A DNA stretch of 64,000 nucleotides from Alisma plantago-aquatica (taxonomy: Eukaryota; Streptophyta; Magnoliopsida; Alismatales; Alismataceae). The notes beneath the pieces are model-generated. The model saw nothing but the letters and a program-made list of their open reading frames with translations, was not told where the DNA came from and did not search any database. Location of the stretch: NCBI GenBank assembly GCA_963693085.1, contig OY856410.1, positions 567,148,406 to 567,212,405 on the forward strand. The letters are read 5' to 3'. The position numbers and the translations under genes were made by a program. Within the stretch, counting starts at the first letter, position 1, and each line of letters opens with the position of its first letter. Of the stretch, positions 45,552 through 56,879 are shown in pieces.

Positions 45552-47093
45552 ATGAGAGGAGGAGCGCACGGCGGCCGTGGAGGCCGGGGAGGAAGAGGAA
45601 GTTTATGTGGGACAAGACCACCGGAAGCGCTGGACGATGTCGAAGGGTCAGTCTACGTGGGCATGAAAGGTTTGGAAGGGGGAGATGGTGAAGCAACACC
45701 AGCAAACGGCACATCCAAGGAGACAGGGGCGGCGATCACGATACCTGAGAATCGAGAAGAAGCGTCAAAGGCAGTACCAACTGGAGATGGAGAAGCACCG
45801 GACATGGTAGTCCTCTCTGACAACCCGCTTTTCGTGGCGGAGAAGGCGAACAGAAGGCAGGTGCAACAGGAGATCTTAAGGAAACTTGGCATAATGCTGA
45901 ATTTCAACAACAAAGAAACCGTGAAGAGCAGCGGCGGTAACCTATCGCAGGGGAGGAAGGAGGACACCCCCCCGCCGCCGAGGCAGGCTGACTTCCCAGA
46001 GTTGCAATCTGGAACGACCGTTAGTAAACCTACAGCGGGGCAGGAACCACGGACAGTGGTTTCATACAAAGATGTTGTGGGCGGCGGTACTGACATACAC
46101 AGGCTCCCGTTTCTGGGTTTTGAGAATCCAAACATTACACTGAACAAGGAAGATATTGCTATGAGTATAGTGTACGGGACACCAAAGTTCGAGATCGTCG
46201 AAGATAGGATTGAGGAGATGGTTAAACCTTGGATGTTTGTGGTTGTCGTGAAGGTAATCGCATGCAACATAGGATTCCTAACCTTGCAAGACAGAATCCG
46301 GGCCATGTGGAAACCTGCAGGAGCGTTCAGACTCATCGACCTGGAAGATAACTATTTCATTGTGCAACTCACTAGAGAAGATGATTATCTTACGGAATTG
46401 ACGGGGGGCCCATGGCCGGTGATGGGTTCGTATCTTAGCGTCCAAACCTGGGACAGAACCTTCTCCCCGTCAGAGGCGAACCCTAAATACATGGTGGTCT
46501 GGATTCGCATACCACAGCTACCAATCTACCTGTACCACTCTTATTTTCTAGAAGAAGTAGAGGACGTGATCGGAACCACGATCAGAGTATACGCCAACAC
46601 TGACCATAAGAAGCATGGCAAATTTGCTCGTATAGCTGTGAAGCTGGATACCAGCAAGCCATTGGTCCCAGAGATCATCGTCCAAGGAGAAACGTACATG
46701 GTGGAGTACGAGAATTTGACTAGTATCTGTATGTTCTGTGGCAAGATTGGACACAGTGATGACGTCTGTATGGAAAAGAAGCGGGCCATCGAAGCTCAGG
46801 CAAAGGCAGGGAAACACAAAGAAGGCGAGGAGATCCGGCCGAATCCCATGGGGAAATTCACGGAGCACTTACACACAAAGGCGTTCGTCAGGAGGCCAAG
46901 GAAGGATGAGCACCCGAACAAGAAAGGAGGACTACCAACACACAATAAATTTGGTAACCTTGATGTCCCAGAGGAAGCCAATGTAGAAGCGGCCCCTGTG
47001 GAATCCGTAGGACCAAAGCCGGGCTATGAGTGGCGGCAGTGGAAGGTAGCGAACAAGAAGAAGCGCCCGATGGAGGAGCAGCGACCCACGTAG
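45552..47093 (+). CDS. LINE ORF1 protein (DUF4283, zinc knuckle)
   Basis: It binds LINE RNA as part of the retrotransposition complex. The ATG at 45552 is the first within the LINE. An in-frame ATG at 45342 adds 70 residues, but these come from the Gypsy-1 LTR left of the duplication and recur at 60089-60304, so they are not part of ORF1. Of 513 residues, the first 35 are Gly/Arg-rich. About 205-400 is a DUF4283 domain (VKPWMFVVVVKVIACNIGFL; WIRIPQLPIYLYH), followed by CMFCGKIGHSDDVC, a CX2CX4HX4C knuckle at about 395-410. The C-terminal part is basic. The frame goes on past TAG at 47091 and TGA at 47106 and is open again to 47459, where it overlaps the ORF2 start. The present stop may therefore be a later mutation. 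Confidence 0.88.
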   Translation: MRGGAHGGRGGRGGRGSLCGTRPPEALDDVEGSVYVGMKGLEGGDGEATPANGTSKETGAAITIPENREEASKAVPTGDGEAPDMVVLSDNPLFVAEKANRRQVQQEILRKLGIMLNFNNKETVKSSGGNLSQGRKEDTPPPPRQADFPELQSGTTVSKPTAGQEPRTVVSYKDVVGGGTDIHRLPFLGFENPNITLNKEDIAMSIVYGTPKFEIVEDRIEEMVKPWMFVVVVKVIACNIGFLTLQDRIRAMWKPAGAFRLIDLEDNYFIVQLTREDDYLTELTGGPWPVMGSYLSVQTWDRTFSPSEANPKYMVVWIRIPQLPIYLYHSYFLEEVEDVIGTTIRVYANTDHKKHGKFARIAVKLDTSKPLVPEIIVQGETYMVEYENLTSICMFCGKIGHSDDVCMEKKRAIEAQAKAGKHKEGEEIRPNPMGKFTEHLHTKAFVRRPRKDEHPNKKGGLPTHNKFGNLDVPEEANVEAAPVESVGPKPGYEWRQWKVANKKKRPMEEQRPT

Positions 47094-47459
47094 GCGGCAT
47101 CTTGGTGAGCCAAAGAGGGAACGACGAGCCAAAATGAGAAAACGCAGAACCACCAAGCTATGACAATGGAAGGGGATGACACTGTTGTCATACAAGTGGA
47201 CGACAAAGGAGGTCACGAAAGTCTGAGCTTCAAGATGGGTGCAGTCCTGAACCGGAAAACAACAGATTTGTATAGCAGCCCGACCAAATCTATACGATTT
47301 GGTGCGTCAACAGGGGTACATCTCCGGAACCGGAAGATTATGAATTCGAAAGACTTAACGAAGAATGCCCCAAGGAAGAAAACTCAACGAAGCAGACCTA
47401 AGGAGGTGAGTACACCGGGCAGTGAAGACCCGAGGCCATCAGATATGATCACCCAATGA
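47094..47459 (+). pseudogene. C-terminal extension of LINE ORF1 beyond early stops
   Basis: It is in the ORF1 frame and open for 99 codons from 47160, ending in TGA at 47457-47459. The ORF2 ATG is at 47456, giving an ATGA overlap. The content is Lys/Arg-rich, fitting an RNA-binding tail. It suggests that the ancestral ORF1 was about 635 residues and coupled to ORF2 by stop-start overlap. Confidence 0.6.
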
Positions 47460-50400
47460 TTATAGCTGCCTGGAACGTACATGGTATCTGTGGAAAAGAT
47501 ACCCAAAACACAATTAAAGATTTATCACAGCTGCATAAAATCGACATTCTTGCGGTACTAGAGACGAGAACCAGTGGTAGTAAGGTGGACAAGATTGTCA
47601 GAACGTTGGGGTTTGAACAGTCCTACCGGGTTGAAGCTAAGGGGTTCTCAGGCGGCATATGGGTGCTGTGGAGAAGAAGATTGGGGAAAGTAGAGATATT
47701 AGCGAGCCACAAGCAGTTTGTACATTGTCGGGTGAACAAGCAGATCAGGGTGACCTTCGTCTATGTGAGCACAAAGCAAACGGGAAGAAGACTGTTATGG
47801 GATCATCTCCATACCATGGCATCGACGTCAGACTCACCATGGGTGGTGCTGGGAGACTTCAACACAGTGCTAAGCGCGGAAGAAAAGGTAGGCGGAGAAC
47901 TGATCGTGCTGAGTAGTTGCAGGGAGTTCACGGAGGGACTCTGTAACACCGAGCTTGAGGACTTGGGCGCGTCTGGTCCAAGGACGACGTTCAGACATGG
48001 ATGGCTCACTGAAAGGTTGGATAGAGCGGTAGCTAATCAAGCGTGGCTTGAAGCATACCCGACAACAACTGTTACCAATTTACCTCGTGTAAATTCGGAC
48101 CACGCACCAATTTTAGTCACAACAAGGATGAGAACTCAGATAGGGGGCCGTCGACCGATGACAAGAATTATGTGGAATAATAGACCCTCCTTCCCAAAAT
48201 TTCTATAGCAAAACTGGAACAGCTCTCTGCCCTTCCATAAGGCGATCACAAACCTGATGAAGAAGTCGGTGCAATGGGATCTGGAGGAAAGACAAAAGTC
48301 TGGGGCTAGGAAGAACATGCTTTTATCTGAGATTGGGAGACTGCAGGCTATCGACAACCTCAGCTCGAACGTAGAGCATGAAAATAGGCTGGGGGAGCTA
48401 CAGTTAGAATACAACGAACTGATCAATTTTGAGGCGGAGGAGTGGAGACAAAAGGCGAGGTGTGACTGGATGAAGGAAGGGGATGCTAATACCAAATATT
48501 TCCAAGCCCTGGTTAAAGCTAAAAGGCAAAGAAACCTGATAACTAAGCTAAAGAACAATCAAGGTTCTTGGGTGGAAGGGGAAGAGCTGCAGGAAGTCGT
48601 CTGAGGTATTTTGCTGATCTTTTCATGGGGAGTAGAAGAAGAGGGGGCAGATCTGTAGCTACGGAGTACGTAGGTAGATTTCCCACGCTGGAGGAGCCGA
48701 AGTGGCTAACATTGGGGCAGATACCAAGTAAGGAGGAAATGAGGGAAGTGATGATGAATATGAATCCAATCAAGGCGCCGGGGCTGGACGGAGTGGATGC
48801 CAGATTTTTACAAAAAAACTGGGATCGCTTAGGCAACTCAGTTTCCCTAATGATATCTAAGTGTTTTGCAGGTGACCCGATCGAAGCTGAATTGGAAAAC
48901 TCAACGTTAATTCTGATCCCGAAAACAAAGACGCTGGAGAGTTGCAACAATCTCTTCCCTATTGCTCTTAACAATGTCGAGTTGAAGCTTCTTTCAAAAA
49001 TCATAGTGGAAAGAATCAAGCCTTTTCTGCCGGAGTGGATTGCGCCAGCGCAAAGTAGCTTTGTGCCCAGAAGACACATCACAGATAATATCATTTTAGT
49101 TCAAGAGTTAGTTCATTCCATGAAGATGAGATTGGGAAAATGTACTGTAATGGCGATGAAGGTGGACCTTTCAAAAGCGTACGACAGGATGGACTGGGAC
49201 TTTATCCATGATACTCTGAAGAGGATAGCTATACCACAACATCTAAGGCAGGTCATCATGAATATCATAACTGTAGGGGAAATTTCCATTGTCTGGAATG
49301 GAGCGAGTTTAGCACCTTTTAAAGCCACCCGAGGGGTGCGACAAGGGGATCCGCTATCCCCTTACATCTTCGTACTTTGCCTCGACAGACTGAGTTAAGA
49401 CATTGCGAGGGAGGAAGTCAATGGCAATTGGGTGCCGATCCGAGCTACAAGAAACGGGATTGGAATTTCACACATATGTTTCGCGGATGACTTGATACTG
49501 TTTGGCGAAGCTACTACAAAGCAAGTGAAGATAATGATGGCAGTCATGAAGAGATTCGAGCGAGCTTCAAGACATATCTTGGTGAAAGAGAAGTCAGCTA
49601 TCTTCTACTCCAAAAATACAACCCCTCAAGCAAGGAAGGCGATCACGAGGGTTACAGGCATACGGCAGATGGAGTATCTAGGGAAGCACCTTGGGGTTCC
49701 AATCATACATGAGTGAACATCTAAAGCCATGTATCTCGACATCATCAACAAGATAGAAGCGAGGATATCATCGTGGGTCAACAATTCGCTGTCGTTCGCG
49801 GGAAGAGTAACTTTGGCCAAATCTGTTCTGAACATCATTCCCATCTATACTATGCAATCAACAGCCCTTCCAGAAGCAGTCTGCGACAATATTGATAAAG
49901 TAGTTAGGACTTTCATCTGGAAAGGAGCAGCGGGGCAGAAGGGCACCTATTCAGTTGCGTGGGACAAAGTCTGCGCTAACAAGAAATCTGGAGGACTCGA
50001 TATTAAGATGGCGAAGCTACAAAATGAGGCACTGCTACAAAAAACGTGTTGGGACTATATGTCGCAGCGCCATGCCTTATGGAAGATAGTAATGAAGGAG
50101 AAGTACCACCATCGAGTCAATCAAGGTGTTACGGGAGCTTCACAACTTTGGAGGATGATTGACAAACTTAAACCAAAGCTGGTTTCGGTCACCGGTAAGG
50201 TAGTTTTATCTGGAGAACTCATGTCAGTTTGGCATGACAACTGGGTTGCAGGAACACAACCAAAGCTAAAGGACCAGGCTCAAATATCAGGGGATCTGTT
50301 AGGCCTAACCGTTAGTTCCATGGTCAACATGAACGGTGGCTGGGACGTGGAGTTTATAAACCAGTGGTTTAAAAAGGAGTCAGTACGTTTAATTCTGGAA

Positions 50401-51417
50401 ATTCCCCCCACAGATTCTACAACAGGCGCTGATGAAATCGTTTACTTAAAGGACAGACATGGATAATTCACTGTCAAAAGAGCATACAGTCTTTTGCAGA
50501 CGGAGCATACCAGGCACTCGTCAGGGAGGTGGATGAATCTATGGCAGTTGAGGGTACCCCAAAGAGTCAAAACGACTTTGTGGCTCACAATGCATGGCGG
50601 TCTCATGACAAACGAGACTCGGGTCAGGCGTGGTTTCACTGATGATCCGTTGTGCCCAAGATGTCATATGGTTTCCGAGTCTGCAATGCATGCGCTGATA
50701 AGCTGCGCGGATGTCCAGGAAGTATGGAGACGCATCCAACAGACCACAGGGTTAAATCTGATTCAAGAGAGCACGATGGAGAACTGGCTCAGGGCTAACC
50801 TGCGGAAGAGGAAGGAGCGGACTGACTGGAGTACTTGGGTTGCTATTACTATTTGGAAGTTGTGGGGTTTTAGATGTAGTACATCGTTCCAGGAGCTCAA
50901 CGTTAATGCTGTTGGCATGTTTAACAACATAAAACAAGAGGTCACACTATGCAAGATGGCTTTCGCTGGAGAATATGCAATGGGGAATGACCGGATCAGC
51001 GACGATCATGGATGGACCAGCCCGCCGAGGGAGTAGGTGAAGGTTAACGTCGATGCTGCAGTAAAGAGGAAGAGGAAGGCTATGGCTACCGGGTTTGTCA
51101 TCAGGGATCATGAAGGAAGGTGGCTAGGAGGAGGGTGCGATAAAGGGGCTACGTTAGATGTCACGGTAGCTGAATTGAGAGCCATCGAGCTAGGTTTACA
51201 GGAATGCCGCGTGCAGTTCCATAAGATTCTACTGGAATCAGATAGCAAAGTGGCAGTGCAGATGCTGACTAACAACATTGCCACCCCAGCTAAGTATAAA
51301 GCGAGCTGCTATTTCATTAGTAAGTTGTGTAAGGAGTTTGATGTAGTTACCTTTAAGTATAGGACGAGAGTCTGTAATAAGGTGGCTGATAAAGCAACCA
51401 AGTGGTGTCTGAAATAG
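47456..51417 (+). pseudogene. LINE ORF2: endonuclease, reverse transcriptase, RNase H, broken
   Basis: ORF2 nicks the target and copies LINE RNA at the break. 47456-48208 is the endonuclease/exonuclease/phosphatase domain (AAWNVHGICGK; LETRTSG; GDFNTVLS; RVNSDHAPI). The RT spans about 48730-49720 with NPIKAPGLDGV, KVDLSKAYDRMDW, GVRQGDPLSPYIF and the catalytic CFADDLILF. A Cys/His site (CPRCHMV...MHALISC) lies near 50660-50710. The RNase H is at 51037-51417 (VNVDAAV, AELRAIELGL, LESDSK and ADKATKW). Breaks are TAG at 48206, a frameshift near 48600, TAA at 49396, TGA at 49714, TAA at 50464 and TAG at 51034. Except for the frameshift the frame continues across each stop. Confidence 0.93.
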
Positions 51418-51574
51418 GAGGTCGATTGTAGGAGGTGGAGTCGGTGCCCTAGCTTCCTCATTTACTTGGTGAGGGAGGAAGCTACATTGAGCCACAGGTC
51501 GTGTATGGATGTGCAAGGACCTGGACTGAGGGAACAGGATGAATAAGATTTTCCCCAGATTTTCCCAAAAAAAA

Positions 51575-51594
51575 AATCTTATTCGTGATAATAG
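51575..51594 (+). repeat. 20-bp target-site duplication right of the LINE
   Basis: Identical to 45506-45525, directly after the A run. Confidence 0.96.
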
Positions 51595-52092
51595 TAGAGT
51601 TGGTGGAGTTATATCTCCCATGAAGATTTGGAATCTCACCCTGTGGGTTTCCCACATCCTTTTTAGGTGTGCATGTACGAGGAGGTAGAGATCGTGCAAT
51701 AGAGGTTGAGTAGAAGCAAGAAAGGAAATAGTGATAAGGCTGGAAGTGTTGTTGGATATCTTTTGTCATTAGAGTCCTAGAGTCGTCCATGTACACTCAG
51801 GTCTTTGGGGATGTTTGTAGATGTGCTTTCAATATGTGGTTGGCTTAGTGCCCATATGTGGTGGATATATGTACATATGTTATGCAATAGGTTTTCTTAT
51901 AATAGGTTGATGGCACATATGGTAAGTTCTTGTGACCTGAACAGACTCATATGTAAAAGATTTTACCGATTGGCAGTTTATGAAAATGGTTTTAATTTTC
52001 AAGTATTTTCCTGTTATCTATTTGTTTATCTTACTTTTGTGGTTTTGTTTTGAGTAATCTCACTTTTGTAGCTTGGGGCATCACCGTTAGGT

Positions 52093-52104
52093 TGTTATTA
52101 GAGC
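52093..52104 (+). other. Primer-binding site of Gypsy-1, degenerate
   Basis: TGTTATTAGAGC matches TGGTATCAGAGC at 10 of 12 positions; one of the changes is C to T. It lies 7 nt after the LTR end. Confidence 0.75.
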
Positions 52105-52220
52105 TTTAGGTTCGCTGAGTTTATAGGGACCTAGGACTAGGGTTTGTGTCTGATCTTGTGTCCTCCAATCTATCTTATAGTTACTTCTGCTTATGCGGAA
52201 TCAAAAGAGAAAGCTTAAAG

Positions 52221-53420
52221 ATGTCTGGAGAACATGAAGAACATGTTGTTGAAAGTAGTGTTGTTGCACCAGGTGGTGGTGTAAGAAACCAGGCACAAGA
52301 AGATCAAGTACCTAAAGTCCCCCAGTTTCACCCAACCATGATTGAAAATCCTACCTTTCAATCTCTTTTTGGGTAGTTTATGGCTACTATTACTCATATG
52401 GAGGACATGATCCCTGCACCTCAGCCTAGGGCATTAGTTCCCCATACTCAATCTTTGAGTATTGGGAATACTTTTGAGCGGCTTTGCCGTGTTGGGGCGG
52501 TGTAATATGTTGGGATGACTACTCTGACAGATGCGCATATGTGGCTTACAAAGCTTGAGAAAGCCTTTAAGATCCTTAGTATCCCCAAAGAAGATAAGGT
52601 GAAGCATGCGGTGTACCTTCTGAAGGGGAGTGCTAGCCACTGGTGGGCCATAGAGGAGGAAGAGAGGTCTGGAGAGGCTATAGGTTGGGAGGAGTTCTGA
52701 CATGAGTTTGTTAGTTGATACTTTCCTCTGACGTATGTTGATGAGAAGATCAACTAGTTTGAGAGGATCTGATAGGGACCCATGACGATTAATGAGTATG
52801 AAACAAGGTTAATGGAGTTGTTGAGGTTCTGCCCTCACATGGCTGCTACGAAGGATGAGTGGATTTGTTGTTTTGAGAAGGGGTTGAATACTGAGTTATC
52901 TACCCCTGTAGGTGCTTTGGAGAATTTTGCCATGTTTGTGGAGTCTGTTTGGAGGATAGAGAGATCTGTGATAGAGAAGCAGGAGATGAGTGCTAGGAAG
53001 AGGTTTGCATAGTCCCAGGGGTAGTTGTTAGGAGGATTTAAGAAACTAAGGATGCCAGCATTGCAGAAGTTCAATGCTCCCATGCAGTGGTCACCTAGTA
53101 ATGACATAGGTCATAGTCTTCCACCTACTGGAGCTTGTAGCACCGCATCAGTGTCAGTGAAAGGGCCATCTAGACTGGAGTATGAGATCCGAGCTTGTCA
53201 CAAGTGTGGGTAGACAGGACATCTAAAGTGGGAGTGTTCGGTGAGAGGCGATATGGTGACCCAGCAACCGAGGCAAAGTCAACAGGGCTCTCAGAGATAG
53301 TAGAACAGCAACACAGGAGGATGAGGATGTGGCCAAGCATCATAGGCTGGATCTTCTACTCAGGGAAGCAGAGGACAAGGGTGACAATAGGCAACTTATA
53401 GATTCTATTGTATGAGTTAG
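52221..53420 (+). pseudogene. gag: Gypsy-1 Gag with zinc knuckle, many stops
   Basis: The start at 52221 (MSGEHEEHVVESSV) is preferred to an in-frame ATG at 52146, because the residues before it are leader-like. The capsid core is recognised at about 52515-53010 by DAHMWLTKLEKAFKILSI, YLLKGSASHWWAIEEEE and INEYETRLMELLRFCP. The knuckle CHKCG*TGHLKWEC (53194-53235) has a TAG in the place of its usual Gln. In-frame stops are TAG at 52374, 52755, 52773, 53010, 53022 and 53211, TGA at 52698, 52716 and 52770, and TAA at 52503. The frame is otherwise continuous, so point mutations rather than indels killed it. Confidence 0.88.
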
Positions 53421-56400
53421 TCGGAGGCAGTGGTCAACCCACCAGTAGTGTCTAATCGGAAGGAGTTATTTCATTTTGATTTGTCTCCTTCTTACTTTGT
53501 ATCAATTTTGGTTGATCTGGGTGCAACACACTCTTTTGTCACTCATGAAGTGCTTGATAGTTGTCTTTTTCCTATTAGTCATAAGAAGAATAACTTGTTG
53601 TTAAAACCCCATTAGTCAGTTCTATTGTGTTATAGGAGGTGTGTCCTTCATGTTTCCTCTCCTTTTTGGGGCACAACATTCAAGTGGATCTCATACCACT
53701 TGATATGGGTGGATTCGATGTAATATTTAGAATGGATACCTTAGAGAAGTATAGAGTGGTCTTAGATTGTAGTTCCAAGAAGGCGACGTTTATAGACGGT
53801 GGTAAGATGTGGATCTTCCAAGGAGACATGAAGATTCTTCTTATATGCCTAGTATCAGCTATGGTGGCAAGGAGGATTTTGAGACAGGGCTGCAAGGCAT
53901 TCTTGGAACATGTGCTAGATATTGAGGTAAGGAGCCCTAGTATTCAAGAGGTTCCAATTGTTAGGGAGTTCGAGGAAGTGTTTCTTGAGGAGTTTCTAGG
54001 TGTTCCCCCACCCCGAGAGATTGATTTTGAGATAATCTAGTTCTCGACACACAACTGATAGCTTAGACACCATATAGAATGGCTCGAGCAGAGATGGCAG
54101 AGTTGAAGAGATAGTTGCAAGAACTACTTGAAAATGGTTTAATCAGACTAAGTACATCACCATGGGGTGCTCCTGTACTATTCGTGAAAAAGAAGGATGG
54201 GTCTATGAGACTATGCGTAGACTATAGATAGCTGAACAAGGTGACGATAAAGAATAAGTATCCCTTACCTAATATAGATGACCTATTTGGTCAGTTGCAT
54301 GGCGTGATAGTGTTCTCAAAGATAGACCTGAGGTCAGGACATCACCAGTTGAGAATCAAGGAGGATGACATACCCAAGTTGGCTTTTAGGATGAGATACA
54401 ATCAAAATGAGTTCATGGTTATGCCATTTGGGCTGACCAATGCATCAATAGCATTCATGGATTTGATGAATAGAGTGTATCGTCTGTTTCTTGATCAGTT
54501 TGTGGTGGTTTTCATAGATGACATCTTAATATATAGTTGTGACAATCAACAACATGAACAACATCTTCATTAGACATTGATCATGCTAAGGAAACATCAG
54601 CTTTATGCCAAGTTTAGCAAGTGCGAGTTTTGGTTGAAGAAGGTAGCTTTCTTGGGGCATGTTATATCTTCTGAGGGAGTACGTGTGGATCCTAAGAAGG
54701 CAAAGTTGGTGATAGAGTGGGAGCAGCCAAAGACATCGACAAAAGTGTGGAACTTTCTAGGCTTGGAAGACTATTATAGGAGGTTTATTAAGGACTTCAG
54801 TGCTATCTCTTTACCTCTAACATAGTTGACAAGAAAGGATGTGACGTTAATCTGGGATGATAGATGCCAATGTGCTTTTCAAACCTTGAAGGAGAAGTTG
54901 ACAAATGCACCGATTCTGGTCTTACCTGAGCAAGGAAAAGGATACATAGTCTTCTGTGATGAGTCTGGGAATGGTTTGGGTTGTGTGCTGATGCAGTACA
55001 AGCAAGTGGTTTCTTTTTCTTCTCGAAAACTTAAGAAACATGGGGAGAATTACCCGACCCATGATCTGGAGTTAGTTGCTATATTTCATGCTTTATAGAT
55101 TTGGAGGCACTACCTATATGAGGAGAAGTGTCAGATCTTCACGGATAACAAGAACCTGAAGTACATCTTTTCACAACATGAGTTGAATATGAGACAACGT
55201 CGCAGGATGGAGTTAATCAAAGACTACAATTGCACAATTGATTATCATCCAGGGAAAGTGAATGTCGTGGAAGATGCCTTGAGTAGGAATTCTTCTTCTT
55301 CACCTATGGATAGAGCCCAATTGAGTTATTTGGTGTGCCACAAATGAGATATGTTTGTTTCCTAGCGTTAGATGAAAGTTAAGTTAAACGTTTCCTTGCT
55401 AGAAGGATTGTTGGCACATTTATAGGTGAAGCCTACACTGAGACATTAGATCAAAGAGGTGCAATAATTTGATACCGTGATAAGGCAGATTATATTAGAG
55501 TTTGGCAGTAAGAAGTGTGATGGTTTCCACGATTCACATGATGTGACCGTTTGTTATCATGATAATTCCTAATGCTAATGACCTTAGGAAAATGGTGCTA
55601 GAGGAAGCTAACTCATCCATGTGCACTATGCACCCAGGTAGCACCAAGATGTATCATAATCTGAAGGACATGTATTAGTGGCCAGGCTTGAATAAGGATG
55701 TGGTTGAGTTTGTTGCGAGATGTGTCGTATGTTAGCAGGTTAAAGCTGAGCTTCAGAAGCCTGTTGGGATGTTGCAACCATTGCCTATACCACAATGGAA
55801 ATGGGATCATGTGACTATGAACTTTGTGGATGGTCTTCCTAGGATAGCCAAGGGTCATGATTGCATCTGGGTGATCATTGATAGATTGACCAAGTCAGCA
55901 CATTTCCTTTCCATGAAGATGACATTCACAATAAAGAAGCTTGCCCAGATTGATGGTGGATGAGATAGTGTGTTTGCATGGTGTTCCAACAACTATCATG
56001 TCAGATAGAGGTACTCAGTTCATGACTCACTTTTGGGAGCAACTACACACAACTTTGGGTACACAGTTAAAGTTTAGCACTACTTTCTACCCACATTCAT
56101 ATGGTAAACCTGAGAGGACCATTCAGACCTTGGAGAATCTGTTGAGAGCATGTGTTCATTAGTTTTTAGAAAGTTGGGACATACACCTCAATATAATAGA
56201 GTTCTCCTACAATGATAGCTATCAGAGTGGCATCGACATGGCACCTTACGAGGCATTGCAGATATCTGTTGTGTTGGTATGAGACAAGTGATCATCATCT
56301 TTTTGGTCCTGAGCTTGTGCAACATACGTCAGAGAAGATCAAGTAATTCAACAACAATTGAAGACAACCTAGGATAGACATAAGTCATATGCAGATAATC

Positions 56401-56695
56401 ATTGTAGACCCTTGGAGTTCTAAGTTGGAGACAAGGTATATTTGAAAGTCTCTCCTTGGATAGGTGTTATGAGGTTTGGGAAGAAGGGTAAGCTCGTTCC
56501 CAAGTTTATGGGACCTTACCCAGTGGTGACACATGTTGGGAAGGTGGCCTATAGGTTGGAGTTTCCACCTGAGTTGCATAAGCTGAATCCAGTGTTTCAT
56601 GTGAGTATGTTGAGGAAGTGCCATCTGGATGTAGAGCTAGTGTTGCAGCCTATGGAGGTAGAGCTTGGTGAGGATACGACTTGTGGAAGGTACAA
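53421..56695 (+). pseudogene. pol: Gypsy-1 pol: protease, RT, RNase H, integrase, broken
   Basis: Protease: ILVDLGATHSFVTHEV at about 53503, where the catalytic DSGA reads DLGA. A frameshift near 53620 and another near 54050 follow. RT at 54070-54570: [46 protein letters not shown] and the catalytic FIDDILIYS. RNase H at about 54890-55290: [43 protein letters not shown]. Integrase at about 55610-56170: an HPGS...CVVC zinc region, MNFVDGLPR, a DRGTQF piece and a YPHSYGKPERTIQ piece where the family has a Glu. The C-terminal GKLVPKFMGPYPVV and LNPVFHVSMLRKCH lie at about 56480-56620. Many TAG and some TGA stops occur. No activity is possible. Confidence 0.9.
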
Positions 56696-56840
56696 TGTTG
56701 ATCCTTGATCAGAGAGTGAAGAAGATGAAGATGAAGGACCTAGTGCTGGTGAAGGTTCTTTGGGATCATCGTGGTGTTGAGGAAGCCATGTGGGAGCTTG
56801 AGGAAGAGATGAGGAGCAAGAACCTCTCTCTTTTCTCTTA
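56695..56840 (+). pseudogene. Gypsy-1 C-terminal chromodomain remnant
   Basis: In a frame different from the integrase C-terminus, ILDQRVKKMKMKDLVLVKVL and GVEEAMWELEEEMRSKN are read, ending in TAA at 56838-56840. This is the chromodomain tail of Tekay/Del chromoviruses, thought to guide integration to marked chromatin. A frameshift near 56695 separates it from pol. Confidence 0.8.
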
Positions 56841-56846
56841 AGATTT

Positions 56847-56879
56847 CAAGGGCAAAATCCATGTTAAGGGTTCATAGAT
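56847..56879 (+). other. Pre-LTR region and degenerate polypurine tract of Gypsy-1
   Basis: TTTCAAGGGCAAAATCC followed by TTAAGGGTTCATAGA corresponds to the TTTGAGGACGAAATT...AAGGGGGG layout of the lineage, with the purine tract eroded. Confidence 0.6.

Larger units (their letters stand above)
45526..51574 (+). mobile_element. LINE of the plant L1 type, full length, with short poly(A)
   Basis: A 6.05 kb insertion bounded by a perfect 20-bp duplication and ending in a short A run (about 51567-51576). It has two ORFs: ORF1 with DUF4283 and CCHC knuckle, and ORF2 with an endonuclease, an RT and a C-terminal RNase H. This is the usual plant L1 layout. It lies in the 5' LTR of Gypsy-1, so it is younger than that element. 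ORF2 has five stops and one frameshift, so this copy is inactive. Confidence 0.95.
42288..52085 (+). repeat. 5' LTR of Gypsy-1, split by a LINE
   Basis: 42288-45525 plus 51595-52085 correspond to the 3' LTR (56880-60779). The end reads GGGGCATCACC here and GGGGCATAACA there. Without the LINE it is about 3.7 kb. It carries three copies of the 31-bp minisatellite, against seven in the 3' LTR. Confidence 0.9.
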
